Part shown: piece by piece, positions 8,816 through 15,577 of the stretch
Numbering within the stretch: position 1 is the stretch's first letter
How the letters are laid out: each line of letters starts with the position of its first letter
NCBI GenBank assembly: GCA_947589565.1
Contig: CANQBW010000010.1
Location: 1-40,164 of the forward strand
Reading direction: 5' to 3'
Origin: an uncultured Clostridia bacterium
Lineage (GTDB): Bacteria; Bacillota; Clostridia; Christensenellales; Borkfalkiaceae
Length of the DNA stretch: 40,164 nucleotides
The notes under the pieces: model-generated
What the model saw: only the letters and a program-made list of their open reading frames with translations
Databases searched by the model: none
What the model was told of the DNA's origin: nothing
Made by a program: the position numbers and the translations under genes

Positions 8816-9316
8816 CTAAAAATCGATCTCCTTGGTATTGTCCTCGATAAGGTAACAGAGTTCCTCGTGCGCGGAGACGTCCCCCGCGATCTCCTCTGCG
8901 GTGAGTTTTAAGTAATTGACCGTGCCGTTTGCAAGAAGGGTCCTATCCATATTATAGAGGGCGACTTCGGCGGTGCAGAACCGCGGCGAATCCTTCACGA
9001 TGAGCCCCCTTCCGAGGATCACTTGATCGTAAGGAACGGGCTTTCGGAATTTGGTCTGCATGGAGAGGGTGACGCCGAAGCTCTCCTCGCTCAGCTCCTT
9101 CGCCCACAGGGCGCGAAGGCCCATCTCGTCGAGCATGGAGGAAATGAGCCCGCCATGCACTCTTCCCGGATAACTTTGATGCTGCTCCCGATAGGAAAAG
9201 AGGGTCATCACGCTGCCGTCCTCCATGGTATAAAAGGGAGCGCGGACGCCGTACTCGTTGTCGAGACCGCACATGATGCACATCTTGCTGTTTCTCTGTT
9301 TTTGAATGACTTTCAT
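8816..9316 (-). CDS. PaaI-family hotdog-fold thioesterase
   Basis: A 166-residue single-hotdog protein. The segment RVHGGLISSMLDEMG (~residues 53-67) matches the active-site region of PaaI/YbgC-like acyl-CoA thioesterases (HGG followed by a helix carrying the acidic residue). A CxxC near the N-terminus (CIMCG, ~13-17) precedes the fold, a feature seen in a clostridial subgroup. The natural acyl-CoA is unknown. ATG 9314-9316 has GAGGAT at a good spacing. It is the first gene of the six-gene minus-strand operon; its TAG stop touches the ribosome binding site of the Ca-ATPase gene. A perfect palindrome lies 65-83 bases upstream of the start. Confidence 0.85.
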   Translation of the reverse strand: MKVIQKQRNSKMCIMCGLDNEYGVRAPFYTMEDGSVMTLFSYREQHQSYPGRVHGGLISSMLDEMGLRALWAKELSEESFGVTLSMQTKFRKPVPYDQVILGRGLIVKDSPRFCTAEVALYNMDRTLLANGTVNYLKLTAEEIAGDVSAHEELCYLIEDNTKEIDF

Positions 9317-9380
9317 AAGAATATCCTCTTTTACACGGCCGATTCTGAATCAATACCGTGATTTTTGCCCTTTTGCAGAG

Positions 9381-9399
9381 TACTATGTCTGACATAGTA
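9381..9399. promoter_or_regulatory. Perfect 9+1+9 palindrome upstream of the thioesterase/ATPase/ABC operon
   Basis: TACTATGTC-T-GACATAGTA is a perfect dyad with a one-base centre, 65 bases before the operon's first ATG. It looks like an operator for a dimeric repressor or activator. No T-run follows, so it is not a terminator. No adjacent regulator gene is present, and I could not fix a convincing -35/-10 pair around it. Confidence 0.5.
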
Positions 9400-9511
9400 T
9401 CTCTATTTTTCCTGAAAATTTCCGATATTCCGACAGTTTTCCCCTCTTTTGCGCTCTCGGAAAATTCCCATATAAGAAGAAAAATAAATCGGAAATCCCA
9501 TGTAAAATCGC

Positions 9512-9540
9512 TTGCATTTTCCGAAAAATTCCCCTATAAT
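9512..9540 (+). promoter_or_regulatory. Sigma-A promoter of tRNA-Thr
   Basis: TTGCAT (9512-9517), a 17-base spacer and TATAAT (9535-9540) lie 23 bases before the tRNA. Confidence 0.85.
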
Positions 9541-9563
9541 AGAAGGGCATTCGGAAATTATCT

Positions 9564-9639
9564 GCTCCTGTGGCTCAGTCGGTAGAGCGATTGATTCGTA
9601 ATCAATAGGTCAGCGGTTCAAGTCCGCTCAGGAGCTCCA
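9564..9639 (+). tRNA. tRNA-Thr (anticodon CGT)
   Basis: A 76-base cloverleaf with encoded CCA. The acceptor stem GCTCCTG pairs with CAGGAGC. The D arm is GGCTCAGTCGGTAGAGC, the anticodon loop is TTCGTAA with CGT at 9597-9599, and the T arm contains GGTTCAAGTCC. The anticodon reads ACG, threonine. Confidence 0.95.
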
Positions 9640-9641
9640 GT

Positions 9642-9668
9642 AAGGCTGCTTTCAAGGCAGCCTTTTTT
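9642..9668 (+). terminator. Intrinsic terminator after tRNA-Thr
   Basis: The stem GGCTGC/GCAGCC, extended by AA/TT, closes on a short loop and is followed by TTTTTT at 9663-9668. Confidence 0.9.
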
Positions 9669-10570
9669 CATATATTTTTTCCCGCGGGAACGAAGAGTTC
9701 GACCTGTTTTTCAAGCACGGTCATCTCCGCATTTCCGCTCTCTCCCCTCTCGCCGTCGAGGTCCCAGACCACCCCGTCCGAAGTTTTCACGGTCACTCTG
9801 TTTCCGTTCATGTACAGAATGTCCCGCTTTCGGATCTTGCAGCCGAAGACAAACAGCGAGGCGACGGAAAAGAGTGCGCCGATTCGTCTCAAAAGATTTG
9901 GCCGTTCCACCTGTTTGATGATGGCAACTTCGAGGTTGCCGTCCTTCATGCTGCCCTTGCGGTTGATGGGAAAGCCCGCGACCGATTTTCCGTTCATGAC
10001 GAGGACGAGCACGGCGTGGGTCTTCACCATCTCCTCGGGCGTCGTCACTTCGACGGGAAAGACGTCGAGTTTTAAGTTGTGTTTGACCGCCTCGAGCGCA
10101 TAGGCAAGCGCGCCTAAGGCCCTCTTTTGCTTTTGCGAAGTGTGATAGGTCGCCCCTGTGAACGCGCCCGCCGCGGCGATGTACATTGCATAGCGGTTTC
10201 CGATCTTCATGCAGTCGAGCAATTCGCTATGCCCGCGCGTGATGACCTTTAAGGCGCCCTTCACCCTCCGCGGAATTTTGAGCGAACGCGCGATGTCGTT
10301 GACGGTGCCCGAGGGAATGTAGCCGAGCGGAATTTTTCTGCCGTCGAGCGCAGTCAAAACATTGTTGAAGGTCCCGTCTCCGCCCGAAAAGACGATCGCA
10401 TCGTAATTTTCCGCATCCCTTTTGATCTTTCCCTCAAAATCCTCCGGGCTCTTCGTCTCGTACAGCTCGACGCTGCCGAATTTCTCCCTTAAGACCTTTT
10501 CGATATAAGAAAGTTTTTTCTTGATTTTTCCCTTTCCGCTGTTCGGGTTGAAGATAAAGAGGGCGTTCAT
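9668..10570 (-). CDS. Diacylglycerol-kinase-family lipid kinase (YegS/DgkB-like)
   Basis: A 300-residue protein of the DAGK catalytic-domain family, which phosphorylates diacylglycerol or related lipids with ATP at the membrane. It begins MNALFIFNPNSGKGK, the conserved first strand. GGDGTFNNV (~64-72) is the nucleotide/catalytic loop and PSGTVNDIAR (~86-95) the second motif. The C-terminal beta-sandwich (~130-300) ends with WDLDGE, typical of the family. No Shine-Dalgarno precedes the ATG. A consensus promoter ends six bases before it, so transcription should begin at or next to the start codon (leaderless mRNA). No alternative in-frame start would keep the conserved first strand. It is monocistronic and converges on tRNA-Thr. 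Confidence 0.9.
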   Translation of the reverse strand: MNALFIFNPNSGKGKIKKKLSYIEKVLREKFGSVELYETKSPEDFEGKIKRDAENYDAIVFSGGDGTFNNVLTALDGRKIPLGYIPSGTVNDIARSLKIPRRVKGALKVITRGHSELLDCMKIGNRYAMYIAAAGAFTGATYHTSQKQKRALGALAYALEAVKHNLKLDVFPVEVTTPEEMVKTHAVLVLVMNGKSVAGFPINRKGSMKDGNLEVAIIKQVERPNLLRRIGALFSVASLFVFGCKIRKRDILYMNGNRVTVKTSDGVVWDLDGERGESGNAEMTVLEKQVELFVPAGKNI

Positions 10571-10576
10571 GCTTTC

Positions 10577-10605
10577 ATTATAAACTTTTTTTCGGGACTT
10601 GACAA
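10577..10605 (-). promoter_or_regulatory. Promoter of the lipid kinase; predicts a leaderless transcript
   Basis: On the minus strand, TTGTCA (10605-10600), a 17-base spacer and a perfect TATAAT (10582-10577) are followed by six bases and the ATG. The expected start point falls on the start codon. Confidence 0.85.
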
Positions 10606-10678
10606 GAAAATTTCGGCCTCTCGCTAAGATTGGCAGATATCAATGCAAATCTCCCACATTTCGACAACCGTGTTCCAT

Positions 10679-10684
10679 TATAAT
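10679..10684 (+). promoter_or_regulatory. -10 box of the 10709-11530 gene
   Basis: TATAAT lies 24 bases before the ATG, giving a short leader that carries AAAGGAG. The matching -35 is weak. Confidence 0.5.
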
Positions 10685-10708
10685 TGTGTCACAAGAAAAG
10701 GAGAAGAC

Positions 10709-11530
10709 ATGAATATTCGTTTTTCCGTTTGCGCGGCGCAGGGCACGGTGATGACGGCAGCCATGATCGCGCTCTTCGTCGTGATGGCGCTCACCGTTCT
10801 GACGCTGTTCGCGCTGATATTTTTAAGTTACGAAAAGAACCAAGCCCCCAAGGAGGAAGAAAAGCCCCTTCCCCCCGAGGAGCCGGAAGTCATCTACATG
10901 TCCCGACAGACGCCCGTCTATTGGATCGAGCCGGGACCCGAACCGGAGCCCATAGAAAAGCTCGTGCCGGTGCCCGTCGTCGTGCCCTTTGCCGAGGAGG
11001 AGTCCTTCGAAAGCGGTGCGGTGCGCTATGACAGGAGCTTCACGGCGAAGCTCATCCAATCGGACGACGCGACAAAGCACCGCTACACGCAGCTCAAAAA
11101 CTTTCTTTTAAGCTTTTCGAAGGTCAAGGACAAGACGAGTTGGAAACACGAGAGCTTCCGCTGCGGCAGAGAGGTCGTCGCGACCCTTCTCTTCCGCGGA
11201 AAGACGCTCTGCGTCGTCTTCCCCCTCTCCGCGGAGGAACTTAAAGAGAGCAAATACCGCGTGGAGTCCTTCGGCGAGGAAACCGGGCGGTGTCTCTATC
11301 GCATCAAGAGCGATCTTCGTCTCCGCTATGCAAAGGAGCTGTATGAGAGCATTCTTTTAAATCTCGGCTCTTTCAGAATCGAGCGGGAATCGGTGGATTA
11401 TTTCCTTCCCTATGAGGGCGTCGTCGAGCTCATCGACAAGGGACTCGTCAAGCGGAAGATCACCACGAGGGCGACGGAGGAGTTCTTAAAATCGCAAAAG
11501 GAGAACACAGAGCTTGCGCTCATCAGCTGA
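10709..11530 (+). CDS. Single-pass membrane protein with Pro/Glu linker and conserved C-terminal domain, unknown function
   Basis: A 273-residue protein I cannot name. Residues ~12-38 form one hydrophobic helix. A Pro/Glu-rich extended linker follows (~45-95), then a soluble alpha/beta domain. That domain contains RYTQLKNFLLSF, TSWKHESFRCGREVVATL and RGKTLCVVFPL; similar stretches recur in hypothetical proteins of gut Clostridia (from memory, not checked). Topology suggests a membrane anchor with a spacer and a cytoplasmic or surface domain. The ATG at 10709 is chosen for AAAGGAG at correct spacing; an ATG 66 bases upstream in the same frame lacks one. The last 8 bases overlap the end of sdaA tail-to-tail in the palindrome TCAGCTGA, which supplies both stop codons. 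Confidence 0.75.
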   Translation: MNIRFSVCAAQGTVMTAAMIALFVVMALTVLTLFALIFLSYEKNQAPKEEEKPLPPEEPEVIYMSRQTPVYWIEPGPEPEPIEKLVPVPVVVPFAEEESFESGAVRYDRSFTAKLIQSDDATKHRYTQLKNFLLSFSKVKDKTSWKHESFRCGREVVATLLFRGKTLCVVFPLSAEELKESKYRVESFGEETGRCLYRIKSDLRLRYAKELYESILLNLGSFRIERESVDYFLPYEGVVELIDKGLVKRKITTRATEEFLKSQKENTELALIS

Positions 11531-12734
11531 GTTTCCCCTTATAAAAGGTGGCGAGTCCCCCCTCGCTCGTCTCGCGGTAGCGGACGTTGATGTCCTTTCC
11601 CGTCTCGTACATGGCTTTGATGACAAAGTCGAGGGAGAGTTTTCTCGTTCCCGTCAAAACCTTGGCAAGTTCCGCGCTTGAAATGGCGCGGAGCGCGGCA
11701 ACCGCATTGCGCTCGATACAGGGGATCTGCACATACCCCCCCACGGGATCGCAGGTGAGCCCGAGCTGATGTTCGAGTGCGATGCCTGCGGAGTACTCCA
11801 CCTTTTGAATTTCCATATTGAACAGCGTGCAGACCGCCGCGGCAGCCATCGCCGTCGCCGTGCCGATCTCCGCCTGACAGCCCGCCTCCGCCCCGCTGAC
11901 GGAGGCATTTTGCTTGACGGTAACCCCCACAAGTCCCGCAGCGGCGAGTGCCGAAGCGATTTTTTTGTCCGAATAGCCGTATTTTCGGCTCAGACTGAAG
12001 AGGACTGCGGGCAAAACGCCGCTCGCGCCGCAGGTCGGCGCGGTGACGATCGTCCCGCCGCTCGCGTTCTCCTCGCTCGTCGCGAACGCAAAGGCGCACA
12101 GGTGACGGTTTTCCCGCATCTGCGGCTCCTCCTCGTCCTCGACCGCCTCGAGCAAGATCTTCGCCTTGCGCTCCACTTGAAGGGCTCCCGGGAGCACCCC
12201 CTCCGCCTTGAGTCCCCTCCGGATCGCCTCCTTCATCGTCTTCCAGATGTAGAGGAGAAAATCTTCGATCCCGCTGTCCTCGAAGTTGAAGACGACCTGT
12301 TCGAGCGGACAGTTCCGATCGGCGCAGTAGTCGGCGATCTCCTGAAAATTCTTGAAGGGATAGACCTCTCTCTTTCCCGTCTCCGGCTCTCCGTCCACGC
12401 GGATGGAGCCCCCTCCGACGGAGATATACCGCTTCTTCCCAAGCAATTTTCCCTCTCCGTCGAACGCCTCGAAGTCGACGACGTTGGGATGGGGAAGCTC
12501 CCTCGTCTCATGGTCAAAGATGACCTCACAGGATTTGGGCGCAAACGCCTTGATGATGCTCTCGTCGGTCAGATGCCCCTTCCCCGTTGCGGCGAGGGAG
12601 CCGAAGAGGGTCGCGCGGAAGCGGGCAGCAAGCGGATACCTTCCCGCAAAATCGACCGCAGCGCGCTGCGGCCCCATCGTGTGGGAACTCGAAGGTCCCG
12701 CCCCCACTTTATACAATTCTCTCAGCGATTCCAT
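11523..12734 (-). CDS. sdaA: L-serine ammonia-lyase (L-serine dehydratase), single-chain Fe-S type
   Basis: A 403-residue enzyme converting L-serine to pyruvate and ammonia with a labile [4Fe-4S] cluster. The N-terminal domain (beta-subunit equivalent) starts MESLRELYKVGAGPSSSHTM, the family's conserved beginning, which fixes the ATG at 12732-12734 (AAAGGA upstream). A GTG 36 bases further out is the alternative. The C-terminal domain holds APTCGASG and TCDPVGGYVQIPCIERN, carrying the likely cluster cysteines. Many Firmicutes split this enzyme into alpha and beta genes; here both are fused in one chain. It should feed serine into pyruvate metabolism. The cluster is oxygen-sensitive, fitting an anaerobe. 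It is divergent from the 97-residue membrane protein gene. Confidence 0.92.
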   Translation of the reverse strand: MESLRELYKVGAGPSSSHTMGPQRAAVDFAGRYPLAARFRATLFGSLAATGKGHLTDESIIKAFAPKSCEVIFDHETRELPHPNVVDFEAFDGEGKLLGKKRYISVGGGSIRVDGEPETGKREVYPFKNFQEIADYCADRNCPLEQVVFNFEDSGIEDFLLYIWKTMKEAIRRGLKAEGVLPGALQVERKAKILLEAVEDEEEPQMRENRHLCAFAFATSEENASGGTIVTAPTCGASGVLPAVLFSLSRKYGYSDKKIASALAAAGLVGVTVKQNASVSGAEAGCQAEIGTATAMAAAAVCTLFNMEIQKVEYSAGIALEHQLGLTCDPVGGYVQIPCIERNAVAALRAISSAELAKVLTGTRKLSLDFVIKAMYETGKDINVRYRETSEGGLATFYKGKLS

Positions 12735-12783
12735 ATTTGTTTGGTCCTTTAAATTTTCGAAAATTTGCACACACTTTCTTCGT

Positions 12784-13077
12784 ATGATTTTACTCTATGT
12801 CTTATTGACGGTCTATATCTTAGCGATCAACTTCTATTCCTTCCGTCTCGTGAAGACCCAGCGCGACGAATTTGAGGCGGGCGGCGAACCGGGAGGCAGG
12901 GACGGAAAACTCATCCTTGCGGCGATCTTGGGCGGCGCAACGGCGGTCTACATCACGATGTTCGCCATGCGCTTCCGCCTCGGGAACCTCATTCTCATGA
13001 TCTTGATGCCCGTCCTCGCCGTGCTGAACATCTACGCCTTCTATCTCGGTTTTCGATCCGTCTGGATGTATCTGTGA
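12784..13077 (+). CDS. Small DUF1294-like membrane protein
   Basis: A 97-residue, very hydrophobic protein with about three membrane helices (residues ~1-18, ~43-60, ~66-92). A short charged loop (FRLVKTQRDEF...GRDGKL) separates the first two. The layout, with AAILGGATAVYITMFAMRFR after a basic loop, resembles DUF1294 proteins, but the similarity is loose. The ATG at 12784 is the only reasonable start because the frame upstream overlaps sdaA. No Shine-Dalgarno is visible. It is divergent from sdaA with 49 bases between the starts. Function unknown. Confidence 0.65.
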   Translation: MILLYVLLTVYILAINFYSFRLVKTQRDEFEAGGEPGGRDGKLILAAILGGATAVYITMFAMRFRLGNLILMILMPVLAVLNIYAFYLGFRSVWMYL

Positions 13078-13130
13078 TTCCGAGTCATTATATCACAACG
13101 GGATCCAAAAAGGCAAGCAGCAGAAAATCT

Positions 13131-13490
13131 TTACTTGTCCTTTTTTTCGTCCGATTTCTGCTTGATGACAAGAAAGAGAGAGACCATTTCCCATATGAGG
13201 GCAAGCCCGAGCACGATCATAAGAAGAATGTAAAAGGTCTGCGTCATTTTCGGATATCCGTCCTTGATCGCATAGACCAAGACCCCCGCCAAGGGAACAA
13301 AGATATAGAGCAACGTTATGATCTGCGACCGCACGGACGACGTATGAAATTTTTGATAGAGCGCGGCAGCAAGATAAAAGAGGGCGTAGAAGAGCCACAG
13401 AATCATCTCGTTCAGAAATCCATAGATAAAAAACTGGCATGAGGTAATGACAAACAAGCTCCCCGCCAATGCGATTTTGAAATATTTCAT
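13131..13490 (-). CDS. Small four-helix membrane protein, unknown function
   Basis: A 119-residue integral membrane protein with about four hydrophobic segments (residues ~5-25, ~28-45, ~56-75, ~85-110) and a Lys/Asp-rich C-terminus (KQKSDEKKDK), probably cytoplasmic. No family is recognised. ATG 13488-13490 has GGGGAG nine bases upstream, and a good promoter lies at 13523-13551. It is monocistronic and converges on the preceding small membrane protein gene. Confidence 0.75.
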   Translation of the reverse strand: MKYFKIALAGSLFVITSCQFFIYGFLNEMILWLFYALFYLAAALYQKFHTSSVRSQIITLLYIFVPLAGVLVYAIKDGYPKMTQTFYILLMIVLGLALIWEMVSLFLVIKQKSDEKKDK

Positions 13491-13522
13491 GGACTTTCGC
13501 TCCCCTGCTCTTTCTCGATTTG

Positions 13523-13551
13523 ATTATATCATGAAAATCAGAAAAACACAA
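13523..13551 (-). promoter_or_regulatory. Promoter of the 119-residue membrane protein gene
   Basis: TTGTGT (13551-13546), a 17-base spacer and TATAAT (13528-13523) lie on the minus strand, 32 bases before the ATG. Confidence 0.75.
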
Positions 13552-13575
13552 GAAGATAAAGACCGTCTTTTTCGA

Positions 13576-13700
13576 TGTCATTCCGAGCGCAGTCGAAGGC
13601 GCGTCGTCTTATTGAGAATCCATACGCGCCTCACGAGCCTTTAGGCGAGTAAAGTGAGCGTAGCGAACGTGAATCCCCTAAGCAAGCGACGAGGCGTTCT
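13576..13700. repeat. Interspersed repeat, left copy flanking the broken lipoprotein gene
   Basis: It begins TGTCATTCCGAGCGCAGTCG and ends near GAGGCGTTCT. The segment 13591-13700 is almost identical (about three differences seen by eye) to 15260-15369, in the same orientation. It contains small inverted elements such as GCC-TTTA-GGC. No coding potential is evident. Confidence 0.8.
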
Positions 13701-13761
13701 CAAATTCTACAATGCCATGTCAAATTTATGTAATTTTTTTGTGAAAATATAAAAATAATTC

Positions 13762-13790
13762 TTGACAAAACGGTGAAAGGAAAGTATAAT
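13762..13790 (+). promoter_or_regulatory. Consensus promoter of the lipoprotein gene
   Basis: A perfect TTGACA (13762-13767), a 17-base spacer and a perfect TATAAT (13785-13790) stand 28 bases before the ATG. Confidence 0.9.
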
Positions 13791-13817
13791 GGAATAGAAC
13801 CTATAGGAGGTGATAAA

Positions 13818-14807
13818 ATGAGAAAAAGATTTCTTTCAATCACGTTGATTCTTGTGTTGACTTTCGTCTTCGCGGGGATTTTCGCGGGTTGCGAGTGCGA
13901 GCATGAATACGGCGCATGGGAGACCCTCTCGGCTGCGACCTGCGAGAAGAGCGGGTCGAAAGAGCGCGTCTGCCAAAAGTGCGGCAAGGTCGAAACCGAA
14001 GAAATCGCCGCCTTGCAGCACCTCTTTGATGAAAATTTCACGACCGACGTCGAGCCCACCACGCAAAGCGAGGGGGAGCGTTCCCGCCACTGCCTGCATG
14101 AAGGTTGCAATGAGAGAACGGACGTTCAGAAGATCGATAAACTCGAGGACAAAACGGAGCAACAGACTCCTCCTCCCGAAACCGAGGAGCCCGAGGACCC
14201 CGTGCCTGAGGATCCCGTTCCCACGGACCCTGTCCCCGAGGATCCTGTGCCTGAAGAGCCCGAGGAACCCGAAGAGCCCGAAGAGCCTGAGAACCCCGTT
14301 TCCGAGGACCCAGTGCCTGAAGAACCCGAAGAGCCCGAAGAACCCGAGGAGGAGTTGATCAACTATCGGATCTATCTCAACCGTTGGAACGGGTACAAGT
14401 TTTACTACGATGGTCCCGAAGACAATCCCGTGATCAGCATCTACGACAGCGAAGGGAATCAGGTCTTCAGCGACGCAATCGGCGCCCATTCTGCTTCGAG
14501 CGACGAACAGGAGTACTTCATGCGGGATATTCCGCTTCCGAAGGGGGATTACACGATCAAGATCGACAAAATAGCCCAAGGATTTGTCTATGAGGACTCC
14601 TATCCGATCTCCCTCAGTGACGGCACTGAGCCCTACGACACGGAGGACAAATATCCGACGGTGGACATTCGTCTCGACTGCGATATGAGTCAAGGCCAGG
14701 AAAAGATCGAGGTCGGTACCGTAGTGAAAGATAATTTCACTTTCCCCACCATTAACAAGGGAGAGGGAACTGTCAACGTCACGCTCAAAGAGATTCTTCA
14801 TCAATGA
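13818..14807 (+). CDS. Surface lipoprotein, N-terminal part of a broken thioredoxin-like protein
   Basis: A 329-residue product. A signal peptide (MRKRFLSITLILVLTFVFAG) ends in lipobox FAGC with Cys25. Two tandem small Cys/His modules follow (residues ~26-68 and ~69-105; patterns ATCEKSG, RVCQKCG, RHCLHEGC), a type common in clostridial surface proteins. Residues ~115-190 are a Pro/Glu repeat (EDPVPEEPEEP units), then a ~95-residue beta-rich domain. The last ~30 residues (VGTVVKDNFTFP...VTLKEIL) look like the first strands of a TlpA/AhpC-type thioredoxin fold. The frame stops at 14807 before the expected CxxC active site. The rest of the fold continues in another frame (14794-15153). The promoter and AGGAGGTGAT site are intact, so a truncated lipoprotein may still be made. 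Confidence 0.75.
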   Translation: MRKRFLSITLILVLTFVFAGIFAGCECEHEYGAWETLSAATCEKSGSKERVCQKCGKVETEEIAALQHLFDENFTTDVEPTTQSEGERSRHCLHEGCNERTDVQKIDKLEDKTEQQTPPPETEEPEDPVPEDPVPTDPVPEDPVPEEPEEPEEPEEPENPVSEDPVPEEPEEPEEPEEELINYRIYLNRWNGYKFYYDGPEDNPVISIYDSEGNQVFSDAIGAHSASSDEQEYFMRDIPLPKGDYTIKIDKIAQGFVYEDSYPISLSDGTEPYDTEDKYPTVDIRLDCDMSQGQEKIEVGTVVKDNFTFPTINKGEGTVNVTLKEILHQ

Positions 14808-15153
14808 CTGGGATAATAAAGAGAAAACTCTGAGCGGGATCAGAGAAATCTTCAACTATGACCCCGACAGCGAACAAGTCTATGTTGTCTGCGACAAGCA
14901 GGATCCCATCATCAAGAGTAAAATCGTGGTCGATAACCGTGTTCCCCGCAATTTCTTTATCGACAAAGAGGGATATGTCTCGAGAATGCTAGGGGGAGTA
15001 GCCGAGGAGCGGTTGGAGCGCGTCATCAAATACAATACGACCGAAAACCGTACGGTCTGCGGAAAGCTCTATTACGACGCCGAGAAGAAAGAGACTGAGA
15101 CTGAAACCCTTTATCCCATTCCCGAAGCGGATATTTCCAAGAGAAGATATTGA
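14794..15153 (+). pseudogene. C-terminal remnant of the thioredoxin-like domain, frameshifted
   Basis: Reading frame +1 is open from before 14794 to TGA 15151-15153. It encodes INDWDNKEKTLSGIREIFNY, VYVVCDKQD and then VPRNFFIDKEGYVSRMLGGV. The last segment matches the cis-Pro strand and final helix region of TlpA-like thioredoxins (VPTTFFIDKDG pattern). Joined to the upstream gene, it supplies the second half of the fold. The central strand-helix with the catalytic CxxC appears in neither frame, so a deletion together with a frameshift is the simplest reading. A GTG at 14926 could be an internal start, but no ribosome binding site supports it. Confidence 0.65.
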
Positions 15154-15170
15154 TTTGTCATTCTGATCAT

Positions 15171-15197
15171 GCGCCCCGCGGCTTCGCCGCGGGGCGC
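15171..15197. terminator. GC-rich hairpin after the lipoprotein remnant
   Basis: GCGCCCCGCGGC pairs perfectly with its complement over a TTC loop (12-bp stem). No T-run follows. It belongs to the GCGCC[G/C]CG hairpin family. Confidence 0.4.
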
Positions 15198-15223
15198 CGT
15201 CGCCTTCGACGCACTAAATACCG

Positions 15224-15370
15224 ATGTCATTCTGAGCGGAGTGTCGCGCAGCGGCACGAAGTCGAAGGCGCGTCGTCTTATTGAGAATCCATACGCGCCT
15301 CACGAGCCTTTAGGCGAGTAAAGTGAGCGCAGCGAACGTGAATCCCCTAAGCAAGCGACGGGACGTTCCT
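15224..15370. repeat. Interspersed repeat, right copy
   Basis: It begins TGTCATTCTGAGCGGAGTGT. Segment 15260-15369 matches 13591-13700 nearly base for base in direct orientation, 1669 bases away. It carries an extra GTGTCGCGCAGCGGCAC insertion within its left end. Confidence 0.8.
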
Positions 15371-15533
15371 AATAATGTTTACCGACTCCTGCAACGACCG
15401 GGGGGATCCATTCGACTCCGTGTTGCTCCGCAACACTCCGCTCAGGATGACAGAAAGACAAGCATGTAAAAAGCATATCATCCTGAGCGTAGTGGCGCAG
15501 CCGCTCCGCTCAGGATGACGTCGGAAGACAGAA

Positions 15534-15563
15534 ATGCGCCGCCCGCGAAAGCGGGCGGCGCAT
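15534..15563 (-). terminator. Hairpin ending the ilvA operon
   Basis: A 13-bp perfect stem (ATGCGCCGCCCGC) has a GAAA loop (TTTC on the minus strand). On the minus strand it is followed by TTTCTGTCTT, a weak U-rich tail. It starts 15 bases after the ilvA stop. Confidence 0.6.
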
Positions 15564-15577
15564 GAAAAATGCAGAAA

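Larger units (their letters stand above)
15154..15577. other. Repeat-filled convergent intergenic region
   Basis: No gene is seen. The region holds a GC hairpin (15171-15197), the right copy of the long repeat (15224-15370), several short CTCAGGATGACA / TCATCCTGAGCG pieces in opposite orientations near 15440-15520, and a second GC hairpin (15534-15563). Confidence 0.7.

Noticed and set aside
14126..14362. Minus-strand Gly/Ser-repeat peptide opposite the lipoprotein gene
   Set aside because: It is the reverse reading of the Pro/Glu repeat region and has no expression signals.
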